NCBI GenBank assembly: GCA_030386875.1 | Contig: CM059563.1 | Coordinates: 35,130,139 to 35,194,138 of the forward strand | Length of the DNA stretch: 64,000 bases | Direction of reading: 5' to 3' | Source of the DNA: Morinoia aosen | Taxonomy: Eukaryota > Arthropoda > Malacostraca > Amphipoda > Talitridae | Notes under the pieces: model-generated | Seen by the model: only the letters and a program-made list of their open reading frames with translations | Databases searched by the model: none | What the model was told of the DNA's origin: nothing | Program-made: the position numbers and the translations under genes | Shown: one piece after another, positions 25,001 to 40,000 of the stretch | Position numbering within the stretch: the first letter of the stretch is position 1 | Layout: each line of letters begins with the position of its first letter

Positions 25001-28000
25001 TTTTTCTGTTTATAGGTAACATATGTGCATCAAATTACGCAACACCTAGTATAATTCCTTTCAGTAGAAGTCAGTATTCATGTACATCGTTCAATCTACA
25101 AACTACTCAGTGGGCCTGACTAGCTTTTCTTTCTGAACTCTGCGTTAGAAAAAGAAAATCCCTAATAACTGCAGAGGGTTTTTGGCGGTCTCATAGAAAC
25201 GCAACGCAAAATGTATATTGCCTTGACTTCACGTAGTCAAACCGAGAGCGTTCACCTCATGCAAGTGAGAATTGAATAACATAAATGCTGTCCCGTATTT
25301 CCCCTCGAGCGATTTTTTCCTTTTTTATATCTATCAATATTCCTTATATCAGTGTTTTTTGAGTGTATTGATAGCAACTATACTCATTTTGAACTTTGAA
25401 CTGGACTTTCCAGAACGTCAGTGAATCTGAAAGCTGGAAACTCGACTCGCGGTTCCTTTGGACGGTGTTTAAAGTGGGAGAGGACGAAGATCAGCGTCGT
25501 AACTTCACATCAGAGAGAGCACAACTCTCAAAAGACGCTGCATCGTCTGATGGATTGACTTTGACATCTCCGTCATCGATACAGGCTCTCACATCTCGAG
25601 TGCAGCTGCAATGTGTTAGCAGGCGTGGCAACTGCTACCTCACCTGGAGCCAACGAAAATTACCGCACACATGGCAAGTAATTCTTCACGAAGCTTTCTC
25701 TGACAGTATTTACTTTTTTGACGTGAGTTCTTTATAATAAAATATCAAGTTACTCAATAACGCGCCGGCTTCATTGTAGGCAGCGTTTAGTCGGAATAAG
25801 TCGGCAGCATTTGGTCACCAACGCAACGTCATGGTTGTCTCCGGTAACGGTGCCTCGCCAGACTGACCTTGAGTGTTTTCTCAACCTGATTTACACGAGT
25901 ACTTCGTCATCACTCGAGTTCGGGCACGTCATTCTGCTCAAATACGATGTGTGAATGCACTATAAAAAATATGTGCATTTTGGCCACTCATTAAGGTTAG
26001 ATGTGTTCCTGTGACTATAAAATGTGAAAGGCCGTACGTCACAAATTTAATTAGTTTTGCGATGTTGTGCTCTCGTGATACATAACATTAGTTAAAATTG
26101 GTCGTGGTCAAAATTTAGTTAAAATTCATCGCTGGTTACTTTCAACACGTATTAAATAGTTATTTCTTATTTAGATCATATTTATAGGCATATCATAAGT
26201 GTTCTTCGTCGACTAGAGCTTTTGGACTAACAATTGCATTTACACATCAATGAAAATGTCTGCTTTCAATATATGGCATTTATCAGTGCAACCTCTTTAT
26301 CTATACGGCGTATTTTAAATTTTGTATGAACTGTTTAGCATCCGGTTTTGAATGCGGCTGTTTAGTATAAAAAACAACTTCATTTTCACTGCAGTGCTTA
26401 TTTTCACCTCATGCACTAACAACTAATTATAAAACCTCAGCAAATGAATTTTGCAGCCAAACATGTTTGCAATTTTCACAGTTCAATATTTTTCAGAATT
26501 TAATTTTTGTTTTTCATACATTGTTGCAATGTATCAAAAATATCCTTTTGTTAGTTGCAGTGTACCAAAAATCAACGAATAAACCGAATGGGAACATTTT
26601 TTGCTATTGGTAAAAAAACAAGATCACTTACTGAATTGAAGGAGTACATATGTTTACATTATGTCCAATTGTTGTACTATGCCTTCCTCTCTATCTGAAT
26701 CTCAAGCTCGAGTCTACCTCGAAAACCTGTAAAGCATTGCTCAACATGTCATGGAACTTTCTCGCATCCTATTTTCAAGAGAGCTTTTCAAAGTTCCATT
26801 TATAATGTGGGAGGAGGCTCAAGCTTAGACTCCAGTGTGAACTAAACACAAAATCTGTTAGGTTAGGAATAGGATATGAGTGTGACAGCTTTCTCTCAAT
26901 CCAACCCCTTGGAGAATAGCCTTGACAGCACTGTCATGACTTCCTTGACGTGTGAGAAGAAGCGCTGTTTTTTAATGCCTTATAGCTCCCTGGATCACAG
27001 AAGTCAAAATTGGTTTTTGAAGTACGAATCAAAGCTTCCTTTCACGCGTCTTTGAACATAGGTGCAAGGAAATTTAATTTTTATTGTAATAGCAGTCCTC
27101 ACCGTGGAAGAGGCTGGTTTTTGGTGTCTGAAAATTTTCTTTGGGGTCTGACATGTCTGCGAGGAACTCTCCCAGCAGGCTGCTATTCATGTATAGGTAA
27201 GCTTCCCCTTGACACTGGAAAGTCTTTCATCTGAAAAATAGATACCGACCATACCGATCTTTAACTTGCTTTGAGCAGCCTTATTCTCTACCCAATTGTT
27301 TTTTCCATCTTGAACCCTTTTGACTATAGTGAAGCTTTTACATTTGGAACGGAAACATGTTCACGTCTTTTTTTGAGGATGTTCTTCGTAAATTTTCCTT
27401 CACATTCATTTCTCTGATTATAATTCCCGCTTTGGTCTCTTGGGTTTCGTCTAACCATTGCTCAGACGACAATAATAATTATCTTGTGGGTGCGAGAAGT
27501 TCGAGAGCGATATTCGGCAGTTCTAAGTTCTGCGAGCCGGCCCAAAGTATGAGCTGCAGATTTTCCTTCTGAAGTTTTTGTCTCCAACTTTTCCTCCTCC
27601 ATACCATATAGCTCAACAACAACTTCATTTTGTCACTCATTTTACTAAAAATACTGAAAGTATTTAAATGATTTAACTTTTTCAACATACATAAATCATT
27701 TCCAAGCGAAGAGAGTAATTTCAATTAAACTTCCGAAATAACGTCAACGATTTCTTACACGAAAAAAGTTGCTTGAGATTGGAATACGTTTTACGTTTGA
27801 AATAGAAACAACGTCAATGAGTTCTGACGTAAAATGAAATCTCTAATATTAATAACAATGTCTCTTGCATCTCTACGGAGTTCAATTCGACTGTATGATA
27901 GGATAGGGACAAATTTTACTTCAATATTTCAGTGATGTAATTTACAAAGAGTATTTGCTTAAATTTCACCATGGAAATTTCATCCAATGTAAATACACTC

Positions 28001-31000
28001 ATTTATCATCGTTACTATACATTTGAAATTCTTCTACAACCCTTCGGGGGCTACAACTGTCCTATCTATGGGAATTACCGCTCCCAGGGGGACTATGTGA
28101 GGGCCCGAGCTTAAGGTTAGGTAGGCTTTCTTTTTGTTAAAATAGAATAGGTTTTTGTTTTGTTACGGATCACCTTTTTTTCGGTTCACTGCTGTCCTGT
28201 TTTTCAACACCTACTACTTTTTTCTTTATCTTTGATCCTGTTTCATGAACTTCTTTCTTTGCTTACTGTTTCTATGCAGCTTGTGCATGGATTCCGCGTT
28301 TCCTCAACTCTATACTAAATGGTGCCTTCATCCTTCCTCTCTTTGAACATTTTTGTCGTGGTAAACTGAGGCTAAAGTTTTCTTATATAATGTTAATAAT
28401 AATTCTTCTACAATGAAACTGCAGTTGAAATGCATGACTGAAGTGAGTTCGGAAAAGAGTAAATTGTTAGAATTAAAATGGCAGGAATTTCGGTAGCCGA
28501 GATTGCAAAACTCGATAGATGGGTGGAAGAAACTCAGGAAGCTCCCAGCCCTGAGAGCCTTATGCTCACGGTGAAATGCTTTGAGGTGCGTCGGGGATGA
28601 TTTGAGAAGCAATGTCGTAAAATTTTCTAGGTCCAATAGTTGCCGTACGTTGCCCTATAACAGCAGGGATAACTTTGAAATTATGAAGAGCGTCTTCACC
28701 CAGTGGTTAAGCCTTTAATCTCTGTGGTGACATAAGCTTCGAAGATCACAGTGCGAGGACACACACAAGGTTCATGATGATAACAATTGGCATGAAAAAT
28801 ATGAAAGTGAGCTATAATACATGAGGTAGCCATAAAATTCTTAAATCTCAATATTATGAAACATTTGCGGTTGGCCCTAAAGCGACAACTTACACAATAG
28901 AAACCGTTACTCTCCACCATCAAGTCGGGAAAAGAAGGAGACGGATTCGGGATAATGAGGGCTAAAAGTTCCTCTGAATGCGTCTAATTGTTTGATTTTA
29001 TTCTATGGCGAATTAAATGACGAATTAAAGCAGCGAAGAGGACTTAAAGAGACCAATCCTATGTTAAATGAAATTCCTTTGAAGCAACAATTAAGTACTC
29101 CTATTTAGTCCAACCCTTATGCATGTTTTTGGTTTTAATCGTGGAGTTTTGTGCAGTGCACTTGCAATTAATAAATGTAAGTTAGTTAGAACCTTTCATG
29201 TGAGTTACATAGCGCTCTTTACCCCACACGCAGAGGAAAAACTTACTTGATAACGAAAAGTGTAACTGGTAGTGCAGAAAGTTATGCCTGGAAAGAGAAC
29301 CAGGTTGAGAGGCTGGAAGGAAGATCGATGGGATAAAGGCTATTTGACAGTGGCTGCTTTGATTCTCGTGACGTGACCGTTAATTGTAGTAACGCTCGTG
29401 TGAAAGAAGTAGAAAGGATACTGTATGTGTATGAGTGTGTTTATTGAAGACAAAACGTTATGTGTACTGGATGCAGTTAAAGAAATACGAACGTACCCTA
29501 GATAATGATATATGTCGTATCAGAACAGACGCGAGGAGAGTATCGGAGACACACGAGGTATAAGTGGGGAATCAGATCCATATGGTTGAAAAAAACATGG
29601 GAGTGAATAAAACGTTTGAAAATAGAGTTTACTCACAAACTGATCGTTTTCAGCTTAGTATCAATAATAAGGATCGTGAAACACTCGCTATGTGCGTCCA
29701 TCTAAGCAACTATCAGTAAATAAAGTATTCATCAGTAAATTTGTAGTTTTCTTTGCAGGGGTCTCAGCGGCGAGGAAGTCAGTTGTTCTCAGCATAGAGA
29801 CGATCCTCTGAGTCACTGGATATTTGAACAGAATATCAACCCAAAATGTGAGTATAGTCCACATTACCGATATAAGCAAATTCATGCGTAAACCTTCGAA
29901 TGATTAGCGCCATAAAGATCTTAAGCTATTAGTTTTCTCTCAAACTAGCCATCACAGCCATTAATCTGGTAACCGAAGTAAATTAATAACCCTTGGGTAA
30001 AACAAAACCCGGCCTCAATATAGTTCTCATTTCAATGGAAGTAAAGCTTGGCACTCGATGCTTTCTAACATCAGGAGGAAAACTGTCACCGAGCATCAAA
30101 CAAGTGTTTTGGAATTTTTACATGGGTTTTGAGGAAACTAACTATTGAGAAATAGCTATCTTCTCTCAAATCGATGGTTCACAATAACAGGTTCATTGTT
30201 CCGAAATTATGCAAATGCTATATTTATGTATGTGAATTTGCTCTTCTCCCCCTCAGGGGGATACAACTATTGTATCTTTGGGAATTAGCGCTCCCAGGGG
30301 AATTATGTGTGGGCACAAGCTAAGGGTTAGGAAGGCCTTCACGTACTTTGTTCAAGTAGAATAGGTTTTTGTTTTGTTACGAACCATTTTTTTTCGGTTC
30401 ACTAGCTGCTGTCCTGTTTTTTCAGCACCTACTACTGCCTTCTTCAACTATTTCTTCTTTCATGAACTTTTTTCGTAGCTTACTGTTTCTATGCACCTTG
30501 TGCATAGATTCCGCGTTCCCTCAACTCTATGCTAAATGGTGCCTTCATCCTTCTTCTCTTGGAACATCTTTATCGTGGTAAAGGGAGGCTAAAACTTTCT
30601 TATTGAAAATAATAATATAATAACAATAATAAAATAATAATAATAATAATAATAATAATTTGCTATTCTCGCTTGTATCAATAACTAGAATGACAAATTA
30701 AATCAATGTCACATTTTCGTCCTCCAACAATTGGATAACTATTTGTTCAGTCTATTGTACGTTTGAGTGAGAATTCCATGGAATGCTTTAGAAGTTAATA
30801 AACTTTGTTCGGCCCACCGGTAATTATATCTCAACACTGAAATAGTTTTAATTAATGGTTCAACTGATCTATTCCCTATGACTATAAACGGTTTCTTATC
30901 ACGTGTATTTCCTCACCTTATATCTATTCACATATCTGTGAGTGTTACCATGTTTCTCTTCGCACCTCCGCCTATATTTCTGAGCGCATAATTACACCGG

Positions 31001-34000
31001 ATTCGATTTATTCGCCAAAATGTAAGGTCATATAAATCAAACTGTTTGTAATTTTCAATGAACATGCGATAACAGAGTTCGATCTATATCTTCATCAGCA
31101 CCGATCTCCCTAGACACCAAATTCCAGTTTGTTTTATAAACTTACTCCCTAGTATGCAGTACTTATGCGCAGGGGACCTAATTTTGTGAGAAAACATCGT
31201 GGCCATAGATAATTGAATTCTACTAAATGGTATCTTCCTCCCTCCTCTATTTGGAACATCTTTGCTGTAATTAGAGAGCCTTCAACTAACTTACATCGAG
31301 GATTACATCGTGTGGCATGTGAAGAAAAATGTGTGTGGAATAGGAAAAGAATGTTGTGTGTGGAACAGCATGATGTGTGTGGAACGTGCGTCAAATGGAA
31401 AGAAAAAACGTTCGTGGAGAGGGAGAAGAATAATAATTTGTTTGAAATTTCTCAAATGCTTGAAATAGATTACGTGCGAGGAGTGGGAAGTAGAAAACGT
31501 GTGTGGAATGAAAAGAGAATGTTGTGTGCATATGGGGAGGAGGATAACTTATGCGGATTGTTAAGAAATAAATGTGTGTGGATTGGGAAGAAGATATCAT
31601 GTGAGGAACGGCGGAAGAAGGATAAAGAGTGCGGAACGGGAGAAAAAACGTGAAGAGAATACGTGTATGATGTATTTGTAGAGCTCAGAAGGTTAAGAAA
31701 GGTCAAGCATCCTCATATCTGATAAATGAGAAAGAAAAATTACCAAAATATTGCACATGCTCATAAACAAGAGCTCCTAAATTTCTCTTGAATGCAATTC
31801 GCTCACTCAACAAAAAAAAAGGTTGCTCTCTTTACCAATGACCATGAAGATGTAAATGTTGTACGAGTATATGTCTCTGAAAGCATTCGACCCATCTCTG
31901 AGGTTTCCTCCATACCTTTCTAATCATTAAGTCGCGTTTACACTGCTGTATTTTGTTCAGTTTCCTTTTGAAATATTCAAGTTAGCGTTATTTCCTTGGC
32001 TTCTAAACTATGGACTATCAAAGCTGCCTGGTTATACAAACTCCCGAATAAAATGGTTTGACAAGAATCGGGTGTGAAAATAATTTCATAACGTACTTGT
32101 ATCAAGCGTTCACTACATGATACAAATTTCCTACCCTCTACCGAATTAAAAATCAAAGTACATAATTTCAATTATTCATTTGAAACTGCAACAAACCATG
32201 GTCTGGAAATAAAATTTCTTTCTGAACGCTTTAGAAAAAAAATCTCAAAACTTCTCATTTAAATACACAGACATAGGTTCATGAAAACTTTCTTGTTTCA
32301 ATTTTGTTACAGTTTTATTTCAATTTGGAATTTTCAAGAAAATTAGCCTTTGATTTCTTAGTGCCGTAAATTGTAGATTTCGCAATACCGTATGTTCATG
32401 TCATGAAATCAACATTTACCTCATTTTTCAATTTCTGCGATCATCTCCTGTTTCTGGTGTAGTAGTACTGCATGTTTCGTTTTCTTTCATTCAACACGAA
32501 CTTTTTGAACTCAACCATATTATTATGGTAACACTGCATCAATAATAATGTTGAGCTTGAATAATAACAAATCAAAACATTAATACAAACATATTTTATA
32601 ACATAATAATTGGACAGAAATGAATCTCAACGAAATGAAAAAATGTCCGATGTATTGAACTCGACGCATGCTCTGTTCCATACGTATTTAATTCTGCATT
32701 CTTTTTCTTCTGTATTTAAGGAGGTCAACCCAGGCCCCTGTCGGTCCGATGAGCATTTTTTTGTTGGTGTTGAAAAGGACCCTTAGGTGGTGGACTATTC
32801 GGTCCTAAAATTTTATGGCGCTACGGACACTAGATCCCCCCCCCCCCCCAGGGGAGTGTAAGGGGACCAAAAATCCTGAATTTTCGACCCCATATGAAAA
32901 GAAAACAAAACGGGAAAACGAGAAATGGAAAATTTGAAAGCGTAACTTTATTTGCAATGCTTCAAGGATTCTAAAACTGTCTTTGGTTTTGTTCTAGCAA
33001 AACACTCAATGAGTTTTATTCTTTTAAAATATCGATAAAAATGAACCAAAAAACCAATATTCTATTTTTTCAAAAAAATAAGGCCTGAATCGAAAAAATT
33101 AATAGATATTGTTTTTCTTTTTAAAAATTATATATCATAGTCGAATTTCATAAGAATCAGACTACATGTATATAAGCTCATAATGTTTATATAAAAAGAA
33201 TTTTTTTTGTAAATTACATTTCACAGTGTGAATATGAAGTTATGCATGGAGATTATCGAAATAAAAATGAAAACAGCATTCAATTACATAAATTGTCGAT
33301 TATATTACAGTTCAGATAAAAATTTATTTAGGCCTTATTACTAACAACCCTTATTTTCAACATTCAAAAAAATAGAAGTCAGTGAGTTTTCATGCTAGGA
33401 AAAAACAAAACAGTTTTAGAATCCTTTGAAAATTTCTAATAAAGTCACGGTCCCTTGTTGCCCAATGGTATATATAATTTTTTTTTAGCACAGCTTAAAA
33501 CTCAAAATTTTTACATATTTAGTTAGTGATCAAATTTCGCATACAAAAAAACGAAAAGTTTAAAATGGAAAATTTGATACCTTAACTTTGTTTGCAATGC
33601 TTCAAGGATTCTAAAACTGTCTTTGGTTTTGTTCTAGCATAAAAACTCAATGACTTCTATTTTTTTTTGAATATCCATAAAAATGTACCAAAAAAACTAT
33701 TATTTCGTATTTTTCAAAAAAATAAGGGCTAAATCGAAAAAGTTCTAGAAGTAAACTATGTTTTTTTTAAGAAATACATATACCGGCCAAATTTTTCCAA
33801 TTACAATTTAAAATCGCTTGGGTTGATCCCTTTAGGGAGCTGTACTGTATGTCACTCTGCGACAAAAAACGAGCTGTAGAGCGGAGTAATTTTTGCAAAA
33901 GTGCAATTTTGTCGTCAGTTCAGAGCATGGCCTGTTAATATTTATTTCAAATTTTTCTCATCCAGTACCGAATTCAACCTTCGATGATATGCAACTTAGT

Positions 34001-37000
34001 CTCCTGGGCCGATTCATCGAGTCCCATCAAGTGATGAAGTTCCGCAACAGCCGCATGAAGGAGGTGCAGCGCAGCAGGTACACCCAGCGCCCCTGGATGT
34101 GGCCTATCGGATACTCGGTATGACTCTCATTCAAATCTTGTACGCTGTGACTTGAACCCTTTTCATCAGTATTTTGCTACCTACATTACCATTATTATAA
34201 CCACCGTCATTAAACTTACTCATGTATCAGGTAGTAACCGACATTAGAATGAGGAAGGAGCTGCCACTCGACAGTGAACTCCAAAGAACGCTCTAGGGAA
34301 CAAATTTAGCCAGAAAGACAATATGATAACGATATTTTCAAGAGAGGACCGAAAAGTCCACCTTTAAAGGTTAACTTAAGTTGGCAGTCTGACACGCACT
34401 ACAGCTCCACGTCACGCTGAACTCAATGAAAGGATGAATTCACCACACTTTCTGCCATCTGCCAAGCTAGAACTCTTGCGAATTTCCTAAATATTTTAGA
34501 AATAATGTAGGTCTATAAACCACGTGGATAGTAGAATATGTTGCTCAGTAAGCCTTGCTGCTTTTTGATCCTAAACACCATTTCCAAGCAATTTGTAAAA
34601 ACAACTGCCATTAACTTTCAATGGTATTTTTCATTTTCTACTTGACATTTTTTGTCAAACACACTTTCTATTGGTTCTCCCGTAGTGCCAGCTATCCACT
34701 GTCTGCTCCTCTGCACAGTCTTGGGTTAGATTGAGGAATGGTGTGATGAAAATGGAGGCAATGGTGTTCCTTACTTGCCAAGCCGGAGAGTAAAAAATAA
34801 AAGGGGCAATCATCGGAATCTATATTTTGCGTGGAACAGTTCGGGCGTGCCACATAATCCACTCATTCCATACAGTAGTCCCGCTACGACACAATATTCA
34901 GAGCTAGTTATTATTACTGATCCATAATGTTTCTTCCTGTCCAGGTGCACACGTGGTATGACAACAACTTTCGAGTCAGCCTCTTGGGCAATCCCTTCAT
35001 CCTGGCAGTGAACTTCGTTTGCTTGTTCTCTGCAGCAGCTCTGATCATCTGCAGATCTTACATTAACAAGAGAAGTGCTCTGCCTGGTCTAGTGAACGGT
35101 GGGTACCTTAAGAGAGATGTTGCAAAGCAATGCTTTCGCCGATTGTTTTCAAGTTCTAAGCTTACTATGCACTAGCAAACATGAAAACTAGCATAATCTC
35201 AATAAACAGGTAAAAATATTTTATCATCATTGTTTAATCAATTTGTGAGTAACTAAGTAACCTGATGAAATTTCCTCAAAACTCATATATGTGAAACCGG
35301 CACGAGATAGACATAAATGAACGAAAGTTTTTCAATTTTGTAACCTTCTCATAGCAATCATTTAAACTTAGGCTTATTTCTACGACACTCATGATGCTAT
35401 GGTTAGCACCAGCTGTACAGATGCTGCTCGCCCAGTCTTTCGATGTGCCCTGACTACCTCAATACTCCACCTCAACCGGCTTACTGCTCTTATAAGTTGC
35501 ATCTCATTTTTTACCTATACCAAACCGCACTCCATTTACAATGCGTGTCAAGAGTTTCATTTTTCAAGTATTCCACCTGCGATACTACTTACCACCCACC
35601 CTTTTACACGTTCAAAAATAATCCCGAGTTAAGAGAATGGCTAATAACGAGTTTGGATTAAACCGAACTACAAAAAGTAAATTTTGTCACGCTTATAATG
35701 AGCAATAAAGAAAAATTTTCACTCTTTTCTTAATTAAGGGAAAAATCGATTTGAAAACATAATTTTAGGGTGATATAACGTAAAACTTGCGCATTTACAT
35801 AGGACGGAGCTTTTTCAGCTTCGTAACAAAAAATAAAACTATGGGATACTATAAAATTATCGTTACGTGGAACGTGATGATCATAAAATTTTACGTCTAA
35901 TCCTTTTAATGTATAATAAACTTTGAAGAAGTTGCTAGTGTGTGGGGACCGTTCGGGTACAAATAAAAGTCCGTCGTTTTTTGAAGGATTTTTCTGAAAT
36001 TTTCCCCATAGGTGTGAAATAATGCAACAATTTTTTGAACACTTTTTTCGTAATTTTACTTGAAAATTGATTTTTCCGATACAACTGAAAAATGGGTATT
36101 TCGGGAAAATAGGTCTCCTAAAATTTTAAAGTTATAGAACCTGCAACATATTTTTGAGACAGCGAAACATATTGGATAAACTTAGGCAAAGTTGGTTTTT
36201 TGATATTTTGATTCGTTGAATTAAGTTTCGAATAATTTTCCACTTGAATCGAATTTAAAAAAATTAATTTCAAGCCCCACCGATTGGCATATTTCTCATT
36301 AATGTATCGTCAAACCTGTGGGAGGAGATCTTCAAAAGACAAGAACTCTAAGTTTTCAAGACAACCGCTTTTCTACAAATTTTCTCTTTTTGTATTATTT
36401 TCAAACTTTTTTTCGACTGTTGTAGATGGACCAATGGACGTACACACGAGCTAATGGTATCGTCAGATTTGGGAAAACAGTTCTCTATAAGATGGCTGTC
36501 AGGCCGCACAAGGGTTGCCGAGCCTTTTGTGTTAGTTACCCATAATCCCAAGTATTTTCTTTATGTGTCCAGCTCCCTGAACGCCGACTTGTCTGTTTCT
36601 CTGCGCTGATGTTGCGCCAGTGTATTTACTTTAGTTAGCCCTTAAATATCATTTGTATTACATGTCGATATTCCAATGTTTCTTTGATTACCTAGCTAAA
36701 TAAGACTAATATTTTAAATGCAATTTTGAGTGTTGTACCTTGTTATGCAGTAGCTCATGTGTGTACGCACTATTTTTGCAACAGAAAATAAATCACTGCT
36801 TTGTTAAAATATATCAGTGTATGTAATAGGGACTTCAAAGAGATTGAGCTAGGAAGAAGTCACACCTTTAAGTGAAAAGAGTTTCCTTTCTCCTTATTGA
36901 TACAGGCTTTATCCTCATACGACACCTCGCCAAATAAGGGGTTGAAAGAGCCACCTCGGAAGGGCGAACCATTTAGCATTGTTGGTCAATTAAGCTGGGT

Positions 37001-40000
37001 TTACACGGAGGGTGACTTCCCCGGGGCAACGCCCTCTCTCCCTCCCCGCCTCTTCAAAAAACCCCAATCCCCCTGTCTAACGCCTCCCACTACTACCCCA
37101 TGCGTGTCGACGCTGCTGCCCCACATGCTGGGACTGCCTCAGAGCGACAGTGCGCTTCAGACAGTCTGGAAGGCAAGATGTATGTCTTAGCTGCTCTGTC
37201 GTCATGGTCTCATGCTTAATCTTGATGCAAAAAGTCTCTCCTGATCTGGAAAAGTGGCTGAAGGCTAAAGTTTTCACATTGATAGATTTATTGAGAGCAT
37301 ACGTCAGTCTGATTGTATTTATTGCGGCTGTAAATATATTTTTTTATCATGTACTATCACTGAAATGATTTTCGAACTAATTCAAAAGTAATTACCTCTA
37401 ACAACAGTAGCACAAATTGTTCGCTATCATGCTATTATTAACACAAGATGGCTCGTGATAGGACTTAGACTGATATAATTTTTGTTACTTATTTCTATAT
37501 CCTGTAATCAGACTCAATCGCACATATTTCATTTATTTGTATCTCTAGATACATTTGCTGGGCAAGCTATATTTTATTATTCCTTAGTTTGGGCATTAAG
37601 TTCATATAAGAAGCTATATACGCGCTAAGTTTTATTGATTCGCCTCCATCCCTCATTAATCTAATTGACACATTCGTTTCAGCCAAGGCATTTGGCCTTC
37701 GTTTAAGTAGTAATTCTTGAATTCTCCACGAAGACGTTGACCTTATGCCGGCCTCTGTGAAATAGTTTACAGGTTAAAATTAGTATCTTCTTTTCTGCAC
37801 GTACCTTGAATTACATTTCGACATTCTCACTCAGTCACTGTTATCTCCAGGGTTGCCGATTTTTTTTCTGAGGATCGTACAAAACGTTCATGAAAACGTA
37901 CCAAAAATTATTAGAGCGTACCAAATCTATTCAACTAGCAATAAAACGAAAATTTTAGGGTTTTACCTAATTTTCCTGCTAGAATGAAACTTTTTCCTCC
38001 TCTTCTTCCTTCATCTGCCAACTTTTTTTATTTAATTTGTTGACTAAGCTACCGTGGTGGTTCCAATTTTTGCAGTCTGTGTTCTCTAACGCAGATTTTG
38101 ATCTCATTCATGCATTTAGTCTTGCTTTTTTTAACGAAATCCTGTTTTTTGCTATTATCTAGTTAGGGTCGAAAATTTTTTCTAGCTGCTGCAAAATATT
38201 GCGGTATTGACAAAAGCTGCATCATGAACTCGGGAAGCAGCGAGTAACAACGCTGCGTACCAGAATTTTTCAGACACAATTTTTGTCTTGAAAGGAGCAT
38301 CTTGACCAAACAGTTCTCGTCACTTCATATTGATACTTTCATGCTGCTCCTTTTTCGCAAAATTGGAGAAATGCATTGAATATGGTATTATTGAATTACA
38401 TTTATTAAGATCTTTCAATCCAAACTCTTCTAGTTTTTTGGTACATATTTTGTTGACATTTCTCAGGAGAATGCTTTCTGCAGCAGCAACAAAATAAATC
38501 TCATTTATATTGACATAGTTTGAGGGGTTGCCTACATTTATTTTGCAATTATTGTCATTCGAAATCAATAGATCCCTTTTTATGAAGTTGCCCAGGATAA
38601 AATTCTCACTCCAGAGAAATTAAAATACATTTTTCTAAGGGAAACTCGTATATTTGCTGAACGCACCAATTTCGGCAGCCCTGGGCATCTCACCCTTCGT
38701 CTAAACGCAAGTGGGGAAGCTTGAGCGGGTGAGAGGGGTAGGGTAGGGGCGTCACCCTGGGGAAGACACCCTCCGTGTAAACCCAGCTTTAGGAAGACGC
38801 TGACGCAGTTCGGCACTAGCAGAGTTCACTTCTGTTGCCCTAGCGGTCTCATACGGCGCAGACTGTTGCTCGTCTTCCTAACGGTACCGCCGTAGTTCGG
38901 CACAAAACGGAATTTACTTCTGTTGCCCTAGCGGACTGAATACGGCGTAGGCGGTACACACACACACACACCTCACTCTAGCGGTGCCACCGTAGTTCGG
39001 CACAAAACAGAAATAACTTCTGTTGCCCTAGCGGACTGAATACGGCGCAGGTGGTACCCACACAAACCTCACCCCACACACACAACGTTACCGCCGTAGT
39101 TCGGCACTAACAGAAATTACTTCTGTTGCCCTAGCGGACTGATTACGGCGTAGGCGGTACCCACACGAACCTCAGGAAGGGCAGCTGCGAAGAAAAGCTA
39201 GCGCCCCGGAAAAAGGTGGCTGCACAGAAGACAGCCCCCTTTTCCACGAACCCTTACGTCGACCGCACGACGGTATCGACATATTCTGGTGCCCGAACAG
39301 GGACCCAAAAGCTTCGCGCGACTACCAACGGTGCCTGGGATTTCTGGGTTCTAATCAACTACGCGGGCACCGCATCACTAAAACAAGATGAACCTTGTCG
39401 CTCAAGCTCGATAATACGTCGAAGCCCTCGGCGTCACTCCCACCGATGCGGAGTACCGGAAAGAATTTACCAGCCGCCTGAGGCATTTGGAAGAAGCCGC
39501 AGAACGAGCAGCGGAACGAGAAGTCGCAGAACGAGCAGCGGAACGAGAAGCAGCACAACGAGACCACGAGCTCAGACTCCGACAACTCGATGCTCAAATC
39601 GCTCCTCAAAATGCTAGAGTGAAGATACCTCCACCGGCTCCATTCGATCCCACGAAAGAAAGGATGGACGAATTTTTGCGACGCTTCTGTACTCACACCA
39701 CAGCGATGGGATTTACTTAAGTCGATGCTGTTGTCATGCTCCATAATTTGATCACTCCGGAGGAACGTCGACTCATCGATACCCTGCCCGCAGCAGATCG
39801 CTTCAAGCTTCCTGAAAATAAATTGCTCCTACTAGATGCTCATAAAGTTACTCCGGCAAAACTACGTGCCAATTACTACGAATTGAAGCCAGAAGAAGGC
39901 GACAATATGTCACGTTACCTACGGCGACTCGAACAAGCCTTTGACGCTTGGTTAAAAGGATGCAACTTCGAAGCCAACTACGAGACTCTTCGTGACTTCC

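Larger units (their letters stand above)
36497..39281 (+). repeat. 5' LTR, split by a transposon
   Basis: The parts 36497-36992 and 38789-39281 align to the 3' LTR throughout. The interruption 36993-38791 adds a TTA-flanked transposon. AATAAA at 36787 is the likely poly(A) signal. The 3' part holds four tandem hairpin units (38792-39161). Confidence 0.93.

Noticed and set aside
25678..25683. GTAATT as the exon 8 donor
   Set aside because: It gives the wrong phase for exon 9; every frame then meets a stop or loses the match. The GC donor four bases upstream keeps frame and alignment.
31213..31653. 146-codon open frame as a gene
   Set aside because: Repeated Cys/Trp/Lys pattern follows degenerate nucleotide repeats; intronic and without a known domain.
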